Below the pieces are notes generated by a model. The model saw only the letters and a program-made list of their open reading frames with translations. It was not told where the DNA came from and made no database searches. The translations under genes were made by a program, and so were the position numbers. DNA of 64,000 nucleotides. Source: Natrinema salinisoli. Its GTDB lineage: Archaea; Halobacteriota; Halobacteria; Halobacteriales; Natrialbaceae. The stretch lies in NCBI RefSeq assembly GCF_020405205.1, contig NZ_CP084469.1:3534001-3598000 (forward strand). The letters are read 5' to 3'. Positions 32,039 to 41,652 of the stretch are shown here, piece by piece (positions within the stretch are counted from its first letter, which is position 1; the number at the start of each line of letters is the position of its first letter).

Positions 32039-32938
32039 ATGGAGCTCTCGGTAGTGGTGTCGACGCTCAACGACCGGGAGCAGTTGCTGTCGTGTCTCGA
32101 TGCGATCGCCGACCGGACGCCGTCGTCGACGGAGGTCATCGTCGTCAACGGCCCCTCCTCGGACGGGACGACCGGCGTCGTCCGGGAGCGCGACGACGTG
32201 GACGTCCTCGTCGAAATCTCGGAACGGAACCCGAGCGTCTCCCGGAACGCCGGCTTCGAACTCGCGACAGGAGACGTCGTCGCCTTCCTCGACGGCGAGT
32301 ACGCCGTCGACGAGGGCTGGTATCGGGGTATCGACGAATCGATGGCCGACGGGACGGCCGTCGTCACCGGACCCGTCACCGGCAGTCCGATCGGCACGGA
32401 CCGACAGTCGTCCCAGAGGGTCGCGGGCCGGACGGTAACCCACTTTCACGGTGACAACGTCGCGTTCGAGCGGTCCGTCCTCGAGTCGCTGGACGGCTTC
32501 GACGAGTACCTCGAGGAGGCGAGCGAACGCGACTGCGCACACCGCATCGCGGGATTCGAGCACGAGGTCGCCTGGAACCCGACGATGGCCGTCCGCTGTG
32601 AGGTCGGCACCGATGGTGGTCGAGCCGACCCCGACTGGGGCGCGGCTTACCGGTCGCTGTCCTACCGGCTGGCGAAGAATTACGGATTGCGGCCGACCGT
32701 CCTCGCTCGGACCGCCGGAAGCGCGCTCCGGGACGGCCTCTGCGGCGTTCGCCGGCTGGCGTCCGGCGACGCGACGCCGACGGGCTGGGTGTCGGACGGG
32801 ACCGACGTGGGGACGAACATCGCCCGCGGGCTGTGGGACGGCGTCGGCGCTCGATACGCCGACCGATCGACCCGGCGCAACCCAAACGGTCTCTCGAAGC
32901 GACACGATCGCGCGGTTCGGGTCTACGACCGCCGGTGA
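32039..32938 (+). CDS. Family 2 glycosyltransferase
   Basis: A 299-residue soluble GT-A-fold enzyme. ELSVVVSTLNDREQLLSCLDAI opens the nucleotide-sugar domain, split here as SVVVSTLND and LLSCLDAI; NPSVSRNAGFELATGDVVAFLDGE gives the RNAG and DGE (DxD-like) motifs, the latter near residue 88. A later EASERDCAHRI segment is in the place of the usual ED acceptor-side motif. It has no membrane helices. It may decorate S-layer glycoproteins or lipids, as many haloarchaeal Agl enzymes do, but is not in an agl cluster here. Confidence 0.85.
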   Translation: MELSVVVSTLNDREQLLSCLDAIADRTPSSTEVIVVNGPSSDGTTGVVRERDDVDVLVEISERNPSVSRNAGFELATGDVVAFLDGEYAVDEGWYRGIDESMADGTAVVTGPVTGSPIGTDRQSSQRVAGRTVTHFHGDNVAFERSVLESLDGFDEYLEEASERDCAHRIAGFEHEVAWNPTMAVRCEVGTDGGRADPDWGAAYRSLSYRLAKNYGLRPTVLARTAGSALRDGLCGVRRLASGDATPTGWVSDGTDVGTNIARGLWDGVGARYADRSTRRNPNGLSKRHDRAVRVYDRR

Positions 32939-32961
32939 TCGATCGCCCCCGCGTTTTCCGC

Positions 32962-33749
32962 TTATTCGCCGCGGAACTCCGGCTTTCGGTCCTCGAGCCG
33001 CGCCTCGAACCCCTCGCGGTAATCGTGCGTATCGTCGAGTTCGCGGCCCAACTGGCGTTCGTACTCGAGGCCCCGCTCGAGGGGCATCTCGAACGCGGCG
33101 TTGAGCGCTTGTTTCCCGTTTCGAAGTCCCAGTGGCGCGTTCTCACAGAGGTCGTCGGCGAACGCTTTCGCCCGGTCGTCGACCGCCCCGGTGTCGACGA
33201 CCTCGTGGACCAGTCCCATGTCGGCGGCGTCTTCGGGGTCGACGAACTCCCCGGTGAGCACGATCTCTTTCGCGTTCGAGAGCCCGACCAGTCGGGGGAG
33301 CCGCTGCGTCCCGCCGCCGTGGGGGAACGTGCCGAGCGCGACCTCGAGCAGCCCGTATTTCGCATCCCGACCGATAATTCGGAAGTCACAGGGAGCGTGA
33401 GTTCGAACGCGCCCGCCGGGGCCGCGCGCTTGATTCCGGCGACGACCGGCTGGCGGGTCCCCTCGATCGCCGCGAGCACATCGGGGAAGACGTCGCGATC
33501 GATCTCCGAATCGAGTTCGACGCGATCGCGCATCATCTCGAGGTCCATCCCTGCGCAGAAGACCGGCCCCTCGCCGAGCAAGGTGGCTGCCCGGACGTCC
33601 TCGGCCGCGTCGACCCGGTCGAAGGCCTCGATGAGGTCCCGCATCAGCGGGACTGTCATCGCGTTTCGCTTGTCGGGCCGCGAGAGGGAGACGTCGGCCC
33701 GGTGATCGTTCCAGTCGATCGCGGCGAGTCCACTGCCAACTGATTCCAT
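32962..33749 (-). pseudogene. Enoyl-CoA hydratase/isomerase gene with a frameshift
   Basis: The minus strand encodes a full crotonase-family protein in two frames. The first part from ATG 33749 runs through LSRPDKRNAM, GPVFCAGMDL and GAFELTLP; the second runs from CDFRIIGRDA through GGGTQRLPRLVGL and ends at 32962. The switch lies in a run of C residues (plus-strand GGG at 33391-33393), where adding one base restores TLPCDFR exactly as in relatives. Both halves keep family motifs and no other damage is seen. Either a recent -1 mutation killed the gene or the base was missed in a homopolymer. The intact enzyme would hydrate or isomerise acyl-CoA esters. Confidence 0.82.
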
Positions 33750-33944
33750 GACCGTACGATCGGAGCCGCAGTTCTTAGTACCCCGCGTAGATCGGCGGTT
33801 CTTCGCCGGACGAGCTCGCGCAGTCCCGAATCGCGGCTCACTGGTGGCTGCCGTGACGCACCGCGAGCAACGACACGGTCGGCACCGATCCGGCGTAAAG
33901 CGGAGACTACTGCGATCGGCTGGTCTCACCCCACGGGGCGGTCC

Positions 33945-34400
33945 TCAGGCCTCCTCCCATGGTTTGGTCTCGACGTCGACGAACTCGAACAGCTCCTCGA
34001 ACTCGTCGGGCAACTGCTCTTCCGCGTGGGCGAGTTCCCCGCCGGGAACCCGTTCGCTGACGAGTTCGACGACGGCCTTGATCCGGTAGACCGCCTCGGA
34101 TCGGTCGATGGTGGACGGCCGGCCGTACGACGCGTCGAGGTCCAGATCGTCGTAGTTCAGCCGCTCGAGGACCCGATCGACGAACGCGTCGTAATCGTAG
34201 GTCTGCCCGTGGTCGGCGGCCAGCAGGTATCGGTCGATCTCCATCGGGAGCGGGCCGGCGATGTCCGTCGCACCGCCTTCCCCGACGCGCTCGCCGAGCG
34301 TCTCGAGGACCGCACGCGTCGTTCGGACGGCTTCGGCCCGCCGACCGGCTTCGATTCGGTGCTGTACCTCGCCGACGAACTCGGTGTAGCTCGTACTCAT
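33945..34400 (-). CDS. DUF2267-domain protein
   Basis: A 151-residue acidic, all-alpha protein of the DUF2267 type. Two repeated helical units are visible: YTEFVGEVQHRIEAG...AVRTTRAVLETLGERV...ADIAGPLPMEI-like order, and YDAFVDRVLERLNYD...AVYRIKAVVELVSERV...ELAHAEEQLPDEF. The family is widespread in bacteria and haloarchaea with no known activity. It is a single gene; its N-terminus faces the F420-type oxidoreductase region. Confidence 0.85.
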   Translation of the reverse strand: MSTSYTEFVGEVQHRIEAGRRAEAVRTTRAVLETLGERVGEGGATDIAGPLPMEIDRYLLAADHGQTYDYDAFVDRVLERLNYDDLDLDASYGRPSTIDRSEAVYRIKAVVELVSERVPGGELAHAEEQLPDEFEELFEFVDVETKPWEEA

Positions 34401-34514
34401 GGGTCGTCCGTCGTCCGGACGTTCGCCGGTTCGATCAAAAAGCGCTCTCCGCGGATTCGCAAGGCTCGGTGGCAGTTTCTGGCCCGGACACCACCGGTTC
34501 CACCGCGACAGCCG

Positions 34515-35498
34515 CTACAACCGCTCCGGAGCGAGCGCGTCGATCGTCGTCTCCGTGACCTCGTTCGAGGCCGGTTCCGGGACGACGACGATCGGGTGGT
34601 CGATTCCCGTCTCGGCCACGAGCGTCCGGAGCTGGTCGCGGGCCTCCGCGGGCGTTCCGGCGACGCCGAGATCGGCGATCATCTCGTCGGTCACTGCGCC
34701 CGCGGCGTCGCTTTTCTCGCCGTTGCGCCACGCCTCGGCGATCCGATCGGCTTCGTCCGGGAATTTCGTCGCGACGGCGCGGCGGTAGCCCTCCCCGCTC
34801 CCGACGTAGTAGGCGACGTGTCGACGCAGGGTCTCGCGAGCCTCGGTCGGGTCGTCGCTGACCGCCGACGGCACGTACGGTGCGATCGTGATCTCGTCCG
34901 GCTCCCGATCGCGTTCCCGCGCGGCCGTTGCGACCTCGTCGAAGGCGTCCTCGAGCCGCGAGAACGGAATGTTGTGTGGGATCCAGCCATCACACAACCG
35001 GCCGACGACGCGGCGATTGGCCGGCCCGAGCCCGGCGTGATAGATCGGGACGTCGGTTTCCACGGACGGGAAGTTCGCCGCCTCGAGCAGTTCCCCCTCG
35101 TAGTCGACCGGATCACCGCTTCCGGCGGTGAACTCGCGGACGAGTTCGATCGTCTCGTGGGCGCGTCTCACCGGCCGATCGAACGACATCCCGTGGAGGC
35201 CCTCGACCGCCACGGCCGTGCTCGTCCCGAGGCCGAGGGTAAAGCGTCCGTCGGAGGCACGCTCGAGCGAGGTCGCGGTCATCGCGAGGACGGCCGGCGA
35301 TCGGGAATAGACGTTGAGGATCGCGGTGCCGATACCAATCTCGTCGGTCCGGCAAGCCATCTCGGTCGCCTGCACGACTCCGCTCTCGCCCCAGAGTTCG
35401 CCGACCCAGACGGCGTCGTACTCCTGACTTTCGGCTCGAACGGCGATATCCGCGAGGTTCACGTCGCCGAACGATGTGACCATGAGTCCAACGTCCAT
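34515..35498 (-). CDS. LLM-class flavin/F420-dependent oxidoreductase
   Basis: A 327-residue luciferase-like TIM-barrel oxidoreductase. The N-terminal DVGLMVTSFGDV, the VWVGELWG segment, TGIGTAI-like GIGTAILNVYSRSPAVLAMTA, and RFTLGLGTS follow the order of F420-dependent tetrahydromethanopterin reductase-type enzymes. Haloarchaea make F420, so F420 rather than FMN is the likely cofactor. The substrate is unknown. A very long open frame continues upstream, but the ATG at 35498 begins the homology; the amidohydrolase gene ends 47 bases away on the same strand, and the two could be one transcript. Confidence 0.88.
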   Translation of the reverse strand: MDVGLMVTSFGDVNLADIAVRAESQEYDAVWVGELWGESGVVQATEMACRTDEIGIGTAILNVYSRSPAVLAMTATSLERASDGRFTLGLGTSTAVAVEGLHGMSFDRPVRRAHETIELVREFTAGSGDPVDYEGELLEAANFPSVETDVPIYHAGLGPANRRVVGRLCDGWIPHNIPFSRLEDAFDEVATAARERDREPDEITIAPYVPSAVSDDPTEARETLRRHVAYYVGSGEGYRRAVATKFPDEADRIAEAWRNGEKSDAAGAVTDEMIADLGVAGTPAEARDQLRTLVAETGIDHPIVVVPEPASNEVTETTIDALAPERL

Positions 35499-35545
35499 GC
35501 TCCCGTCGTTGCTCTCCAGCGGCAAAAATCGACTCCCCGGGGCAC

Positions 35546-37138
35546 TCACTCCGAGCGGCCGTCGAACACGACCTCGCCGCCGACGATCGTCGTCGCAACC
35601 TCGATCTCGTCGATCCGGTCCGATTGATCCCACGGCGACTCCTCGAGAATTACGAGGTCTCCGCGGTTGCCGGGCTCGAGCGCGCCGAGTCGGTCGTCGT
35701 CGAAGCCGGCGTAGGCAGCGCCTCGCGTGTAGGCGCGTAACGCTTCGGTCACGGACAGTTGCTGCGTCTCCGTCGGCGCGTTCACTGCGTGATGGATTCC
35801 CAGGAGGGGGTCCAGCGGCATGCAGTCCGAGCCGAAGGCGAGGGGGACGCTGGCCTCGAGCACCCGGCGGAACCGGTTCGTCCGCCTGCGCCGATCTTCG
35901 CCCAGTCGCCGGTCGTACAGCCCGCCGTCGTCGGCCCAGCGATGGAAATTCGGCTGCATCGACGCGACGATCCCCACGTCGGCCATTCGCTCGAGGTGGT
36001 CGTCGGTCGCCAGCTCCGCGTGTTCGATCCGGTGGCGCGAGCCGCCGGGGTCGGCGGTCGATTCCAGCGCCGACAGCGTCTCCTCGATCGCCTCGTCGCC
36101 GATCGCGTGGACACAGAGCTGGTATCCGTCCCCGTCGGCCCGCTCGACGAGGGCAGCGAGATCGTCCGGTTCGACGACCCACTGGCCGCATCCGTCGATC
36201 GCCTCGTCGGAATCGTCGGCGTCGGTGTCGCCATCGGCGTCGAAATCCGCGTACGGCTCCCGGAGCTTCGCCGTCCGACTCCCGAAGCTCCCGTCCGAGA
36301 AGGATTTGATCGCGCCAGTCTGCACGCGCTCGTCGCCGTCGTTCGTCCCCAGCCCGACCTCGACGAGGGCCTCGAGGTGGTCGCTCCAGTAGTCGATCCG
36401 CACGCGCAGCGGGAGGTCGCCCTCCGCGGCCAGTTCGCGGTAGACGCGCGGGGCGACCGAGCCGCGGACCTTGTCGTGGACGCCGGTCACGCCGTGCTCG
36501 ACGGCGTACTCCCCCGCTGCCGCGAGCACGTCCCGCATCTCCTCCCGGTCGGCCGTGAGTCGCTTCCTGACCGCCTCGGCGGCGTCTTCGACGGCGACGC
36601 CCGTCGGCTCGCCGTCCTCCTGCTTGAGGTCGCCTTCGGGCAGGGCGTCGGCGAGGGTCTCGAGCGCGACCGAATTCAACGAGGCGGTGTGCAGATCGAC
36701 CCGCATCGCGACGACCGGTCGATCCTCGCTGACCCGGTCGAGTTGTGCGCGCGTCAGCGGGGACGACTGCGCGTCGGGCCACGCGCTGTCGTCGTAGCCG
36801 AACCCGAGGATCCACCCGCGATCCGGCTCGTCGGCGGCGTGTTCGCGGAGCGACTGTACGCACTCCGCCGCGCTATCGGCGCTCGAGAGGTCCGCGTGAA
36901 CCAGGTGCTGTCCCAGTTGCTCCATGTGCGTGTGCGCGTCGATGAATCCGGGCAAGACGACGCGGCCCTCGCACTCGATCACGTCGGTCTCGACGCCCGC
37001 GAGGAACTCGCACTCGTCCGTGTCTCCGAGCCGGACGATCTCGCCGTCGCGGATCGCGACTGCTTCGTACACGGTGCCCGATTCGGTGAGCGTCTGGACC
37101 TCCGCGTCGACGAGGAGGAGGTCGGCGGCCGCCGTCAT
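35546..37138 (-). CDS. YtcJ-family amidohydrolase
   Basis: A 530-residue metal-dependent hydrolase of the amidohydrolase_3/YtcJ group. The strand-rich N-terminus leads to DAHTHMEQLG, the HxH metal motif. Further ligands lie in CVHAIGDEA, HRIEHAEL and FGSDCMPLDP. GNRGDLVILEESPW ends the composite beta domain. Such enzymes hydrolyse C-N bonds in amides, ureas or N-substituted compounds; no substrate is apparent. The start at 37138 (MTAAADLLLVDAEVQTL) replaces the longer open frame. Confidence 0.9.
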   Translation of the reverse strand: MTAAADLLLVDAEVQTLTESGTVYEAVAIRDGEIVRLGDTDECEFLAGVETDVIECEGRVVLPGFIDAHTHMEQLGQHLVHADLSSADSAAECVQSLREHAADEPDRGWILGFGYDDSAWPDAQSSPLTRAQLDRVSEDRPVVAMRVDLHTASLNSVALETLADALPEGDLKQEDGEPTGVAVEDAAEAVRKRLTADREEMRDVLAAAGEYAVEHGVTGVHDKVRGSVAPRVYRELAAEGDLPLRVRIDYWSDHLEALVEVGLGTNDGDERVQTGAIKSFSDGSFGSRTAKLREPYADFDADGDTDADDSDEAIDGCGQWVVEPDDLAALVERADGDGYQLCVHAIGDEAIEETLSALESTADPGGSRHRIEHAELATDDHLERMADVGIVASMQPNFHRWADDGGLYDRRLGEDRRRRTNRFRRVLEASVPLAFGSDCMPLDPLLGIHHAVNAPTETQQLSVTEALRAYTRGAAYAGFDDDRLGALEPGNRGDLVILEESPWDQSDRIDEIEVATTIVGGEVVFDGRSE

Positions 37139-37312
37139 GGGAGAACGCGCACGGGCGAGCGGCAAAACGGTTTGGTCCGCCCGCTCCCTGTGCGTTCGTT
37201 TTCGTCGGCTCGAGACTGTAGGGTGCCCCAAACCACGAACCCGAGCCGTAACACGTCCCTACAACCCGTCTCGGTGCACAAGGTTCACTTGACCGCCCGT
37301 TGACCGAGCGGT

Positions 37313-37699
37313 ATGATCGATCGCGAAGGCCGAATTCTCTTTGGATCGCTTCTCCTGCTCGTCCTCGCCCTCGCCGGCTCCATCGTCGTCGATCGACAGT
37401 TCGGGGTCGCGGTTCGCGACCGCCCGCTCCTCTCGTTTCTCCTGGTCGCCGGGATCGCCGTCGCGCTCCCCCACCTGTACCTCGCGGCCACCGACGACGG
37501 GGATCGATTCCGAAGCAGACTCCGCTTCGCCGCGATCACGACGGCGGCGTTCGCGCTCGCGTTCACCGCCGAGGCCGAGGGGATCGGCTACCTCCTGATC
37601 GCCGGGATCGGAACCGGCTCGATCGTCGCACTGGTCTGCTACGAAATCTTCGCGGAGTACGGCGCCGGGACCGACGACTCGGTGACGAGAGTCTCGTGA
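37313..37699 (+). CDS. Four-helix membrane protein, unknown
   Basis: A 128-residue hydrophobic protein with four predicted helices (about 8-26, 38-56, 70-88 and 90-112) and charged ends. The amino-acid composition and length suggest a haloarchaeal membrane family without an assigned role. There are no motifs. It precedes HMG-CoA reductase in the same direction, 96 bases apart, so co-transcription is uncertain. Confidence 0.72.
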   Translation: MIDREGRILFGSLLLLVLALAGSIVVDRQFGVAVRDRPLLSFLLVAGIAVALPHLYLAATDDGDRFRSRLRFAAITTAAFALAFTAEAEGIGYLLIAGIGTGSIVALVCYEIFAEYGAGTDDSVTRVS

Positions 37700-37795
37700 C
37701 CGCTGCGGGGTCCGTTCGACGAGCTGGAGGAGGCGTCGCCGCTCGAGTCGCGACGATCAGCAACTGTTAGGACCCACCGCCCTCTTCCCCCATCC

Positions 37796-39022
37796 ATGAC
37801 AGACGCCGAGGACCTCGCCGAGCGGGTGCGCGACGGCGACCTTCGCATTCACGAACTCGAGGAGCACGCCGACTACGACACCGCGGCCCACGCGCGCCGG
37901 CTGCTCGTCGAACGCGAGACGGGGACCGAACTCGAGGCGATCGGGGACTACGCGTTCCCGGCCGAGCGGGCGGATCCGAACATCGAGAACATGATCGGCG
38001 CGGCGCAGGTGCCGATGGGCGTCGTCGGCCCCGTTCCGGTGAACGGCGGGGCGACCGACGGCGAACACTACCTCCCGCTCGCGACGACGGAGGGCGCGCT
38101 GCTGGCGTCGGTCAACCGCGGTCTCGGCGTAATCAGCACCGCCGGCGGGGCCGACGCGCGCGTAACGAAAAACGGGATGACTCGAGCGCCGGTCTTTCGG
38201 GTGGCGGGCGTCGCGGAGGCCGCCGAGACCGTCGAGTGGGTCGAGGACAATTTCGAGGCGCTCCGGGAGGCCGCCGAAGCGACGACGAGCCACGGCGAGT
38301 TGCTCGATATCGAGCCCTACGTCGTCGGCGACTCCGTCTACCTGCGCTTTGCCTACGACACCAAGGACGCGATGGGGATGAACATGGCCACGATCGCGAC
38401 CGGCGAGGCCTGCGAACTCGTCGAGCGGGAGACGCCGGCCTCGCTCGTGGCCCTCTCGGGTAACCTCTGCTCGGACAAGAAACCCGCCGCGATCAACGCC
38501 GTCGAAGGTCGCGGCCGCTCCGTCACCGCCGACGTGGTGGTCCCAGGCGAATTCGTCGAGGATCGGCTCCACACGACCGCCGACGCCATCGCCGAGGCTA
38601 ACACTCGCAAAAATCTGATCGGGAGCGCCAAAGCGGGCAGTCTGGGTTTCAACGCCCACGCAGCCAACGTCGTCGGCGCAGCGTTCCTCGCGACCGGCCA
38701 GGACGAGGCCCAGGTCGTCGAGGCCGCGAACACGATCACCACCATGGACGCCCGCGAACGCGACGACGGCACTACCGACCTCTACGCCAGCGTCTCGCTG
38801 GCCTCCCTCGAGGTCGGCACCGTCGGCGGCGGCACGAAACTCCCGACGCAGGCCGAAGCGCTCGAGATTCTGGGCCTTCGAGGGGGCGGTGACCCACCCG
38901 GATCGAACGCCGACGCGCTCGCCGAGATCATCGCCGTCGGCGCGCTGGCGGGCGAGCTCTCGCTGTTAGCTGCGCTCGCCTCGCGACATCTCGCGAGCGC
39001 TCACGAGGATCTGGGCCGATAG
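37796..39022 (+). CDS. hmgA: Hydroxymethylglutaryl-CoA reductase (NADPH)
   Basis: A 408-residue class I HMG-CoA reductase that forms mevalonate, the committed step to the isoprenoid ether lipids, quinones and carotenoids of archaea. Signatures are ENMIGAAQVPMGVVGPV at about 63-79, TTEGALLASVNRG with the catalytic Glu, DAMGMNMA, SDKKPAAIN with the catalytic Lys, GTVGGGT, and a C-terminal SRHLASAHEDLG with the catalytic His. It has no membrane anchor, unlike the eukaryotic enzyme. It is the target of statin resistance markers in haloarchaea. Monocistronic. Confidence 0.97.
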   Translation: MTDAEDLAERVRDGDLRIHELEEHADYDTAAHARRLLVERETGTELEAIGDYAFPAERADPNIENMIGAAQVPMGVVGPVPVNGGATDGEHYLPLATTEGALLASVNRGLGVISTAGGADARVTKNGMTRAPVFRVAGVAEAAETVEWVEDNFEALREAAEATTSHGELLDIEPYVVGDSVYLRFAYDTKDAMGMNMATIATGEACELVERETPASLVALSGNLCSDKKPAAINAVEGRGRSVTADVVVPGEFVEDRLHTTADAIAEANTRKNLIGSAKAGSLGFNAHAANVVGAAFLATGQDEAQVVEAANTITTMDARERDDGTTDLYASVSLASLEVGTVGGGTKLPTQAEALEILGLRGGGDPPGSNADALAEIIAVGALAGELSLLAALASRHLASAHEDLGR

Positions 39023-39077
39023 CTGCGGATCGATCTCGCGGGCGAAAAACAGTGTGTCGTCACGCCGACCGTATCGC

Positions 39078-39443
39078 TCACTCCGCTTCTGGACGGTCTT
39101 CGGAGCTATCGCTGCGGCGTCGAACCGTTCTGATCGCGATGTAGCTCCCGGACAGGACGAGCAGGACGACTCCGAGGATGACTTGCAGTCCCGACGTTCC
39201 CAGCAGGACGAACAGCCAGCCGACCGCGGCACCGCCGTGGCCGAGCGCGAGATCGTACTGCCCGACGTTCGCGTGGATCCCCGCGAGAACGGCGAACGTG
39301 ACCGCGAAGACCCACGTCGCCGCGACCGTCGCCTCGATCCCGGCGATCGTGTCGCTGACGACCGCGCCGTAGACGACGACTCCGACCGCGAGCAGGAGTC
39401 CCGCGCCGACGACCGGGTCTTGGAGATCGACCGTGTCTGCCAT
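39078..39443 (-). CDS. Four-helix membrane protein, unknown
   Basis: A 121-residue integral membrane protein with helices at about 11-30, 38-56, 68-86 and 88-106 and an acidic C-terminus. A conserved-looking loop, HANVGQYDLALGHGG, joins the second and third helices and could carry functional His residues. No family was recognised. It is convergent with HMG-CoA reductase. Confidence 0.72.
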   Translation of the reverse strand: MADTVDLQDPVVGAGLLLAVGVVVYGAVVSDTIAGIEATVAATWVFAVTFAVLAGIHANVGQYDLALGHGGAAVGWLFVLLGTSGLQVILGVVLLVLSGSYIAIRTVRRRSDSSEDRPEAE

Positions 39444-39496
39444 ACCGAAAGGAGTCGCCGGGACGGGATAGCCGTGGCGGTACCGTCGCGACTACC

Positions 39497-40021
39497 TCAC
39501 AACAGCCGGTATCGCCCGCGACTTTCGCTCACGACGCCGCGTCGCGCGAGCTTCTCGAGTGCATCCCTGACGTAGTCGGCGGGGACGCCGCGTTCGCCGG
39601 CGTAGTCGACGACCTCGTCCTCGGTCGGCCGGTCGAGGGTATCGAGCGCACCTTTCACGATCTCCTTCTTGCTCCCGCTGTGGCTCGAGCCGCGCGGATC
39701 GCGATCGCCGGCGGCTGCGACTTCGTCGACGTCCAGTCCGGACTCCTCGAGGTACTCGTCGTCGTCGACGACGCCGCCGGCGACGTCGTCCTCGAGGGCG
39801 GCGAAGGAGTCGAGTTCGGCGAAGGCCTCGCCCTCTCCCTGGCGGTTCGCGAGCATCGACGCGCGGACGTCGCGAGCGTGGGCGGCGTCGTCGGTCTCGA
39901 CGAACTTCTTGCGCTTCTCGTAGGATTTGCGCGCGCCACAGCGGGGACACTGGGTCGTCTCCGATCGGCCCTCGATGATCCAGAGGTTCGAACACTCGCT
40001 GCAGCCGACGACGGCGTACAT
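39497..40021 (-). CDS. DUF5817-like protein with zinc ribbon and winged helix
   Basis: A 174-residue protein. The N-terminus has a zinc ribbon, Cys7 and Cys10 in VGCSECSNLW, and CPRCG about 15 residues later. The middle is acidic and flexible. The last 60 residues (GALDTLDRPTEDEVVDYAGERGVPADYVRDALEKL, given here as parts GALDTLDRP, VVDYAGERG, YVRDALEKLARRG) form a winged helix. The architecture fits a nucleic-acid-binding protein, conserved in haloarchaea as DUF5817. The ATG at 40021 is the preferred start; the upstream frame is Arg-rich. Confidence 0.83.
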   Translation of the reverse strand: MYAVVGCSECSNLWIIEGRSETTQCPRCGARKSYEKRKKFVETDDAAHARDVRASMLANRQGEGEAFAELDSFAALEDDVAGGVVDDDEYLEESGLDVDEVAAAGDRDPRGSSHSGSKKEIVKGALDTLDRPTEDEVVDYAGERGVPADYVRDALEKLARRGVVSESRGRYRLL

Positions 40022-40146
40022 GTCTCGCAGTGGCCGCTCGCGGTAATTCAACCTTCGGCAAGCGGAGCGGAAGTGGTCGATCCTCATCGGCCCGATCGTC
40101 TCGACTGTCAGAAGATTTTACTTGTCCGACTGATACCTGCGTAGCG

Positions 40147-41124
40147 ATGGTCGTCCCCGACGTTCCGCCGACGGAGGTGCTCGCACTGTACAGTTTCGTC
40201 GCCGTCGTTTTGGTTTTGCTCGTCGGCGTGCCGACCGCCTTCCTGTTCCGGTATGTCAGGCTCGGTACCGAGTGCCGGCGCTTGGCTCGTCGGCTGCGAC
40301 TCGAGTGGCCGCTCCTCTTCGGAGCACTGCTCGTCGTCGGGGCCTGGTTCGGGCTTCTCCGCGCGCTCGGATCGATACCCGACACCGACTGGTTCCTCGT
40401 TGGATCGGCAGTGTTCATCCTCGGCGTCTTTTCGCTCTCGGTCGCCGTCGCGAACGCCGACTGGTACCGGGCGACGAATCTCCCCGTCTCGGAGACCGGA
40501 TTCGTTCGCGAGGGACCGGTACAGGTCTCCGGCGAAGCCAGTCCCGTCGACGCCCCGCTGACCGGTCCGGTTTCCGACGAGCCGTGTCTCGCCTACGCGG
40601 TGACCGTTCAGGAGCGGCGGTGGCTACCGAATAACCACGGTAGTTCTCGGACGGAGGTGCCGATCGCCCTCGACAGCGACGCCACGACGTTCACCGTCGA
40701 CGACGGTACCGGGCCAGTGCTCGTCGACCCGGCGGCCGCGGACGTCCGTCCGACTCGCCCGTCCGCCATCGTCGATCGGGACGTCACGGTCGCGGTCGAC
40801 GGCGACGAATCGCCGCCGGACCACGTCAGCGATTCGTTCGACGATCTCGACATCGGTCAGTCAACGAACGACCGACGCTATCGCGAGGACCACATTCAGC
40901 CCGGCGACACGGTCCACGTCGTCGGTTCGTGTCGATCGGTCGCGCACGGATACGACCGGAACAGGGTCATCACCGAGGCGGGCGATGCGCCGGCGTTCGT
41001 GACGACCAGCGGCGACGCCGAGACGGTCTCCGGGTCGGTTCACCGGCTCGTCAGAGGCAGCGCGGGGATCGGCTGCACGCTCGCCGCGTCCGGAGCGATC
41101 CTGACGCTCTGGTTGACTCTATGA
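40147..41124 (+). CDS. GIDE/MULAN-like membrane protein, paralogue 2
   Basis: A 325-residue membrane protein with three N-terminal helices (about 12-33, 52-73 and 80-103), a large strand-rich domain and a final helix (about 305-322). The domain reads VQVSGEASPVDAPLTGPVSD, then EPCLAYAVTVQER, a FTVDDGTGPVLVDP strand pair, and GDTVHVVGSC, in the same order as the gene at 6964 (RVRGTV, SAWEI, ESGRVLVDI, GNTVSVLGYA). This is the pattern of prokaryotic GIDE-like proteins. The function is unknown. The start ATG is at 40147. Confidence 0.74.
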   Translation: MVVPDVPPTEVLALYSFVAVVLVLLVGVPTAFLFRYVRLGTECRRLARRLRLEWPLLFGALLVVGAWFGLLRALGSIPDTDWFLVGSAVFILGVFSLSVAVANADWYRATNLPVSETGFVREGPVQVSGEASPVDAPLTGPVSDEPCLAYAVTVQERRWLPNNHGSSRTEVPIALDSDATTFTVDDGTGPVLVDPAAADVRPTRPSAIVDRDVTVAVDGDESPPDHVSDSFDDLDIGQSTNDRRYREDHIQPGDTVHVVGSCRSVAHGYDRNRVITEAGDAPAFVTTSGDAETVSGSVHRLVRGSAGIGCTLAASGAILTLWLTL

Positions 41125-41184
41125 GCGGCGACCGCCAGTCGACGCTGGGCAGTCGAACGACCGCGACCGAACTGTTTGACACGA

Positions 41185-41517
41185 TCAGTGAGCGGCAACG
41201 TCTGAGAGGATGTTGAGACAGTAGACGCCGGCGAGGATGAAACCGAGGCCGACGACCGCCGCGCCGTCCAACTGCTCGTCGAAGGCGAGCACGCCGATCG
41301 ACGCGACGCCGACGATACCGAGCGCGGCCCACGTCGCGTAGACGACGCCGACGGGTAACTCCTCGAGCGTCAGCGAGAGGAGGTAGAACGCCAGGCCGTA
41401 GCCGGCGACGACACCGAGCGTCGGGAGCGGCCGCGAGAACCCCTCAGAGAGTTTGAGCGCCGTCGTTCCGAGCAGCTCCGACAGGATCGCACCGCCGAGT
41501 ATCACGTACGGGTTCAT
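41185..41517 (-). CDS. Small multidrug resistance (SMR) transporter
   Basis: A 110-residue, four-helix EmrE/SugE-like exporter. Glu14 in ILSELLGTTALKLSEGF corresponds to the essential membrane-embedded glutamate that exchanges protons for cationic drugs or guanidinium. GVVYATWAALGIV and AGVYCLNILS are the other family signatures. It works as a dual-topology dimer. Whether it exports quaternary amines or guanidinium cannot be decided. Single gene. Confidence 0.92.
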   Translation of the reverse strand: MNPYVILGGAILSELLGTTALKLSEGFSRPLPTLGVVAGYGLAFYLLSLTLEELPVGVVYATWAALGIVGVASIGVLAFDEQLDGAAVVGLGFILAGVYCLNILSDVAAH

Positions 41518-41652
41518 ACGCCGCGATACTGTTAGAAAATATGTATTGGTTGCGAATCACGAACGCGATCGAAGCGACACCGCTGACGGGTCGGGAGACC
41601 ACCGTCGACGGTATCCGCGGAATTATGTAATCCGCCCCCGTGATGCCCGCAT

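Noticed and set aside
34515-36863. 782-residue fusion of LLM oxidoreductase with an upstream half
   Set aside because: The upstream part is the out-of-frame shadow of the amidohydrolase; homology starts at 35498.
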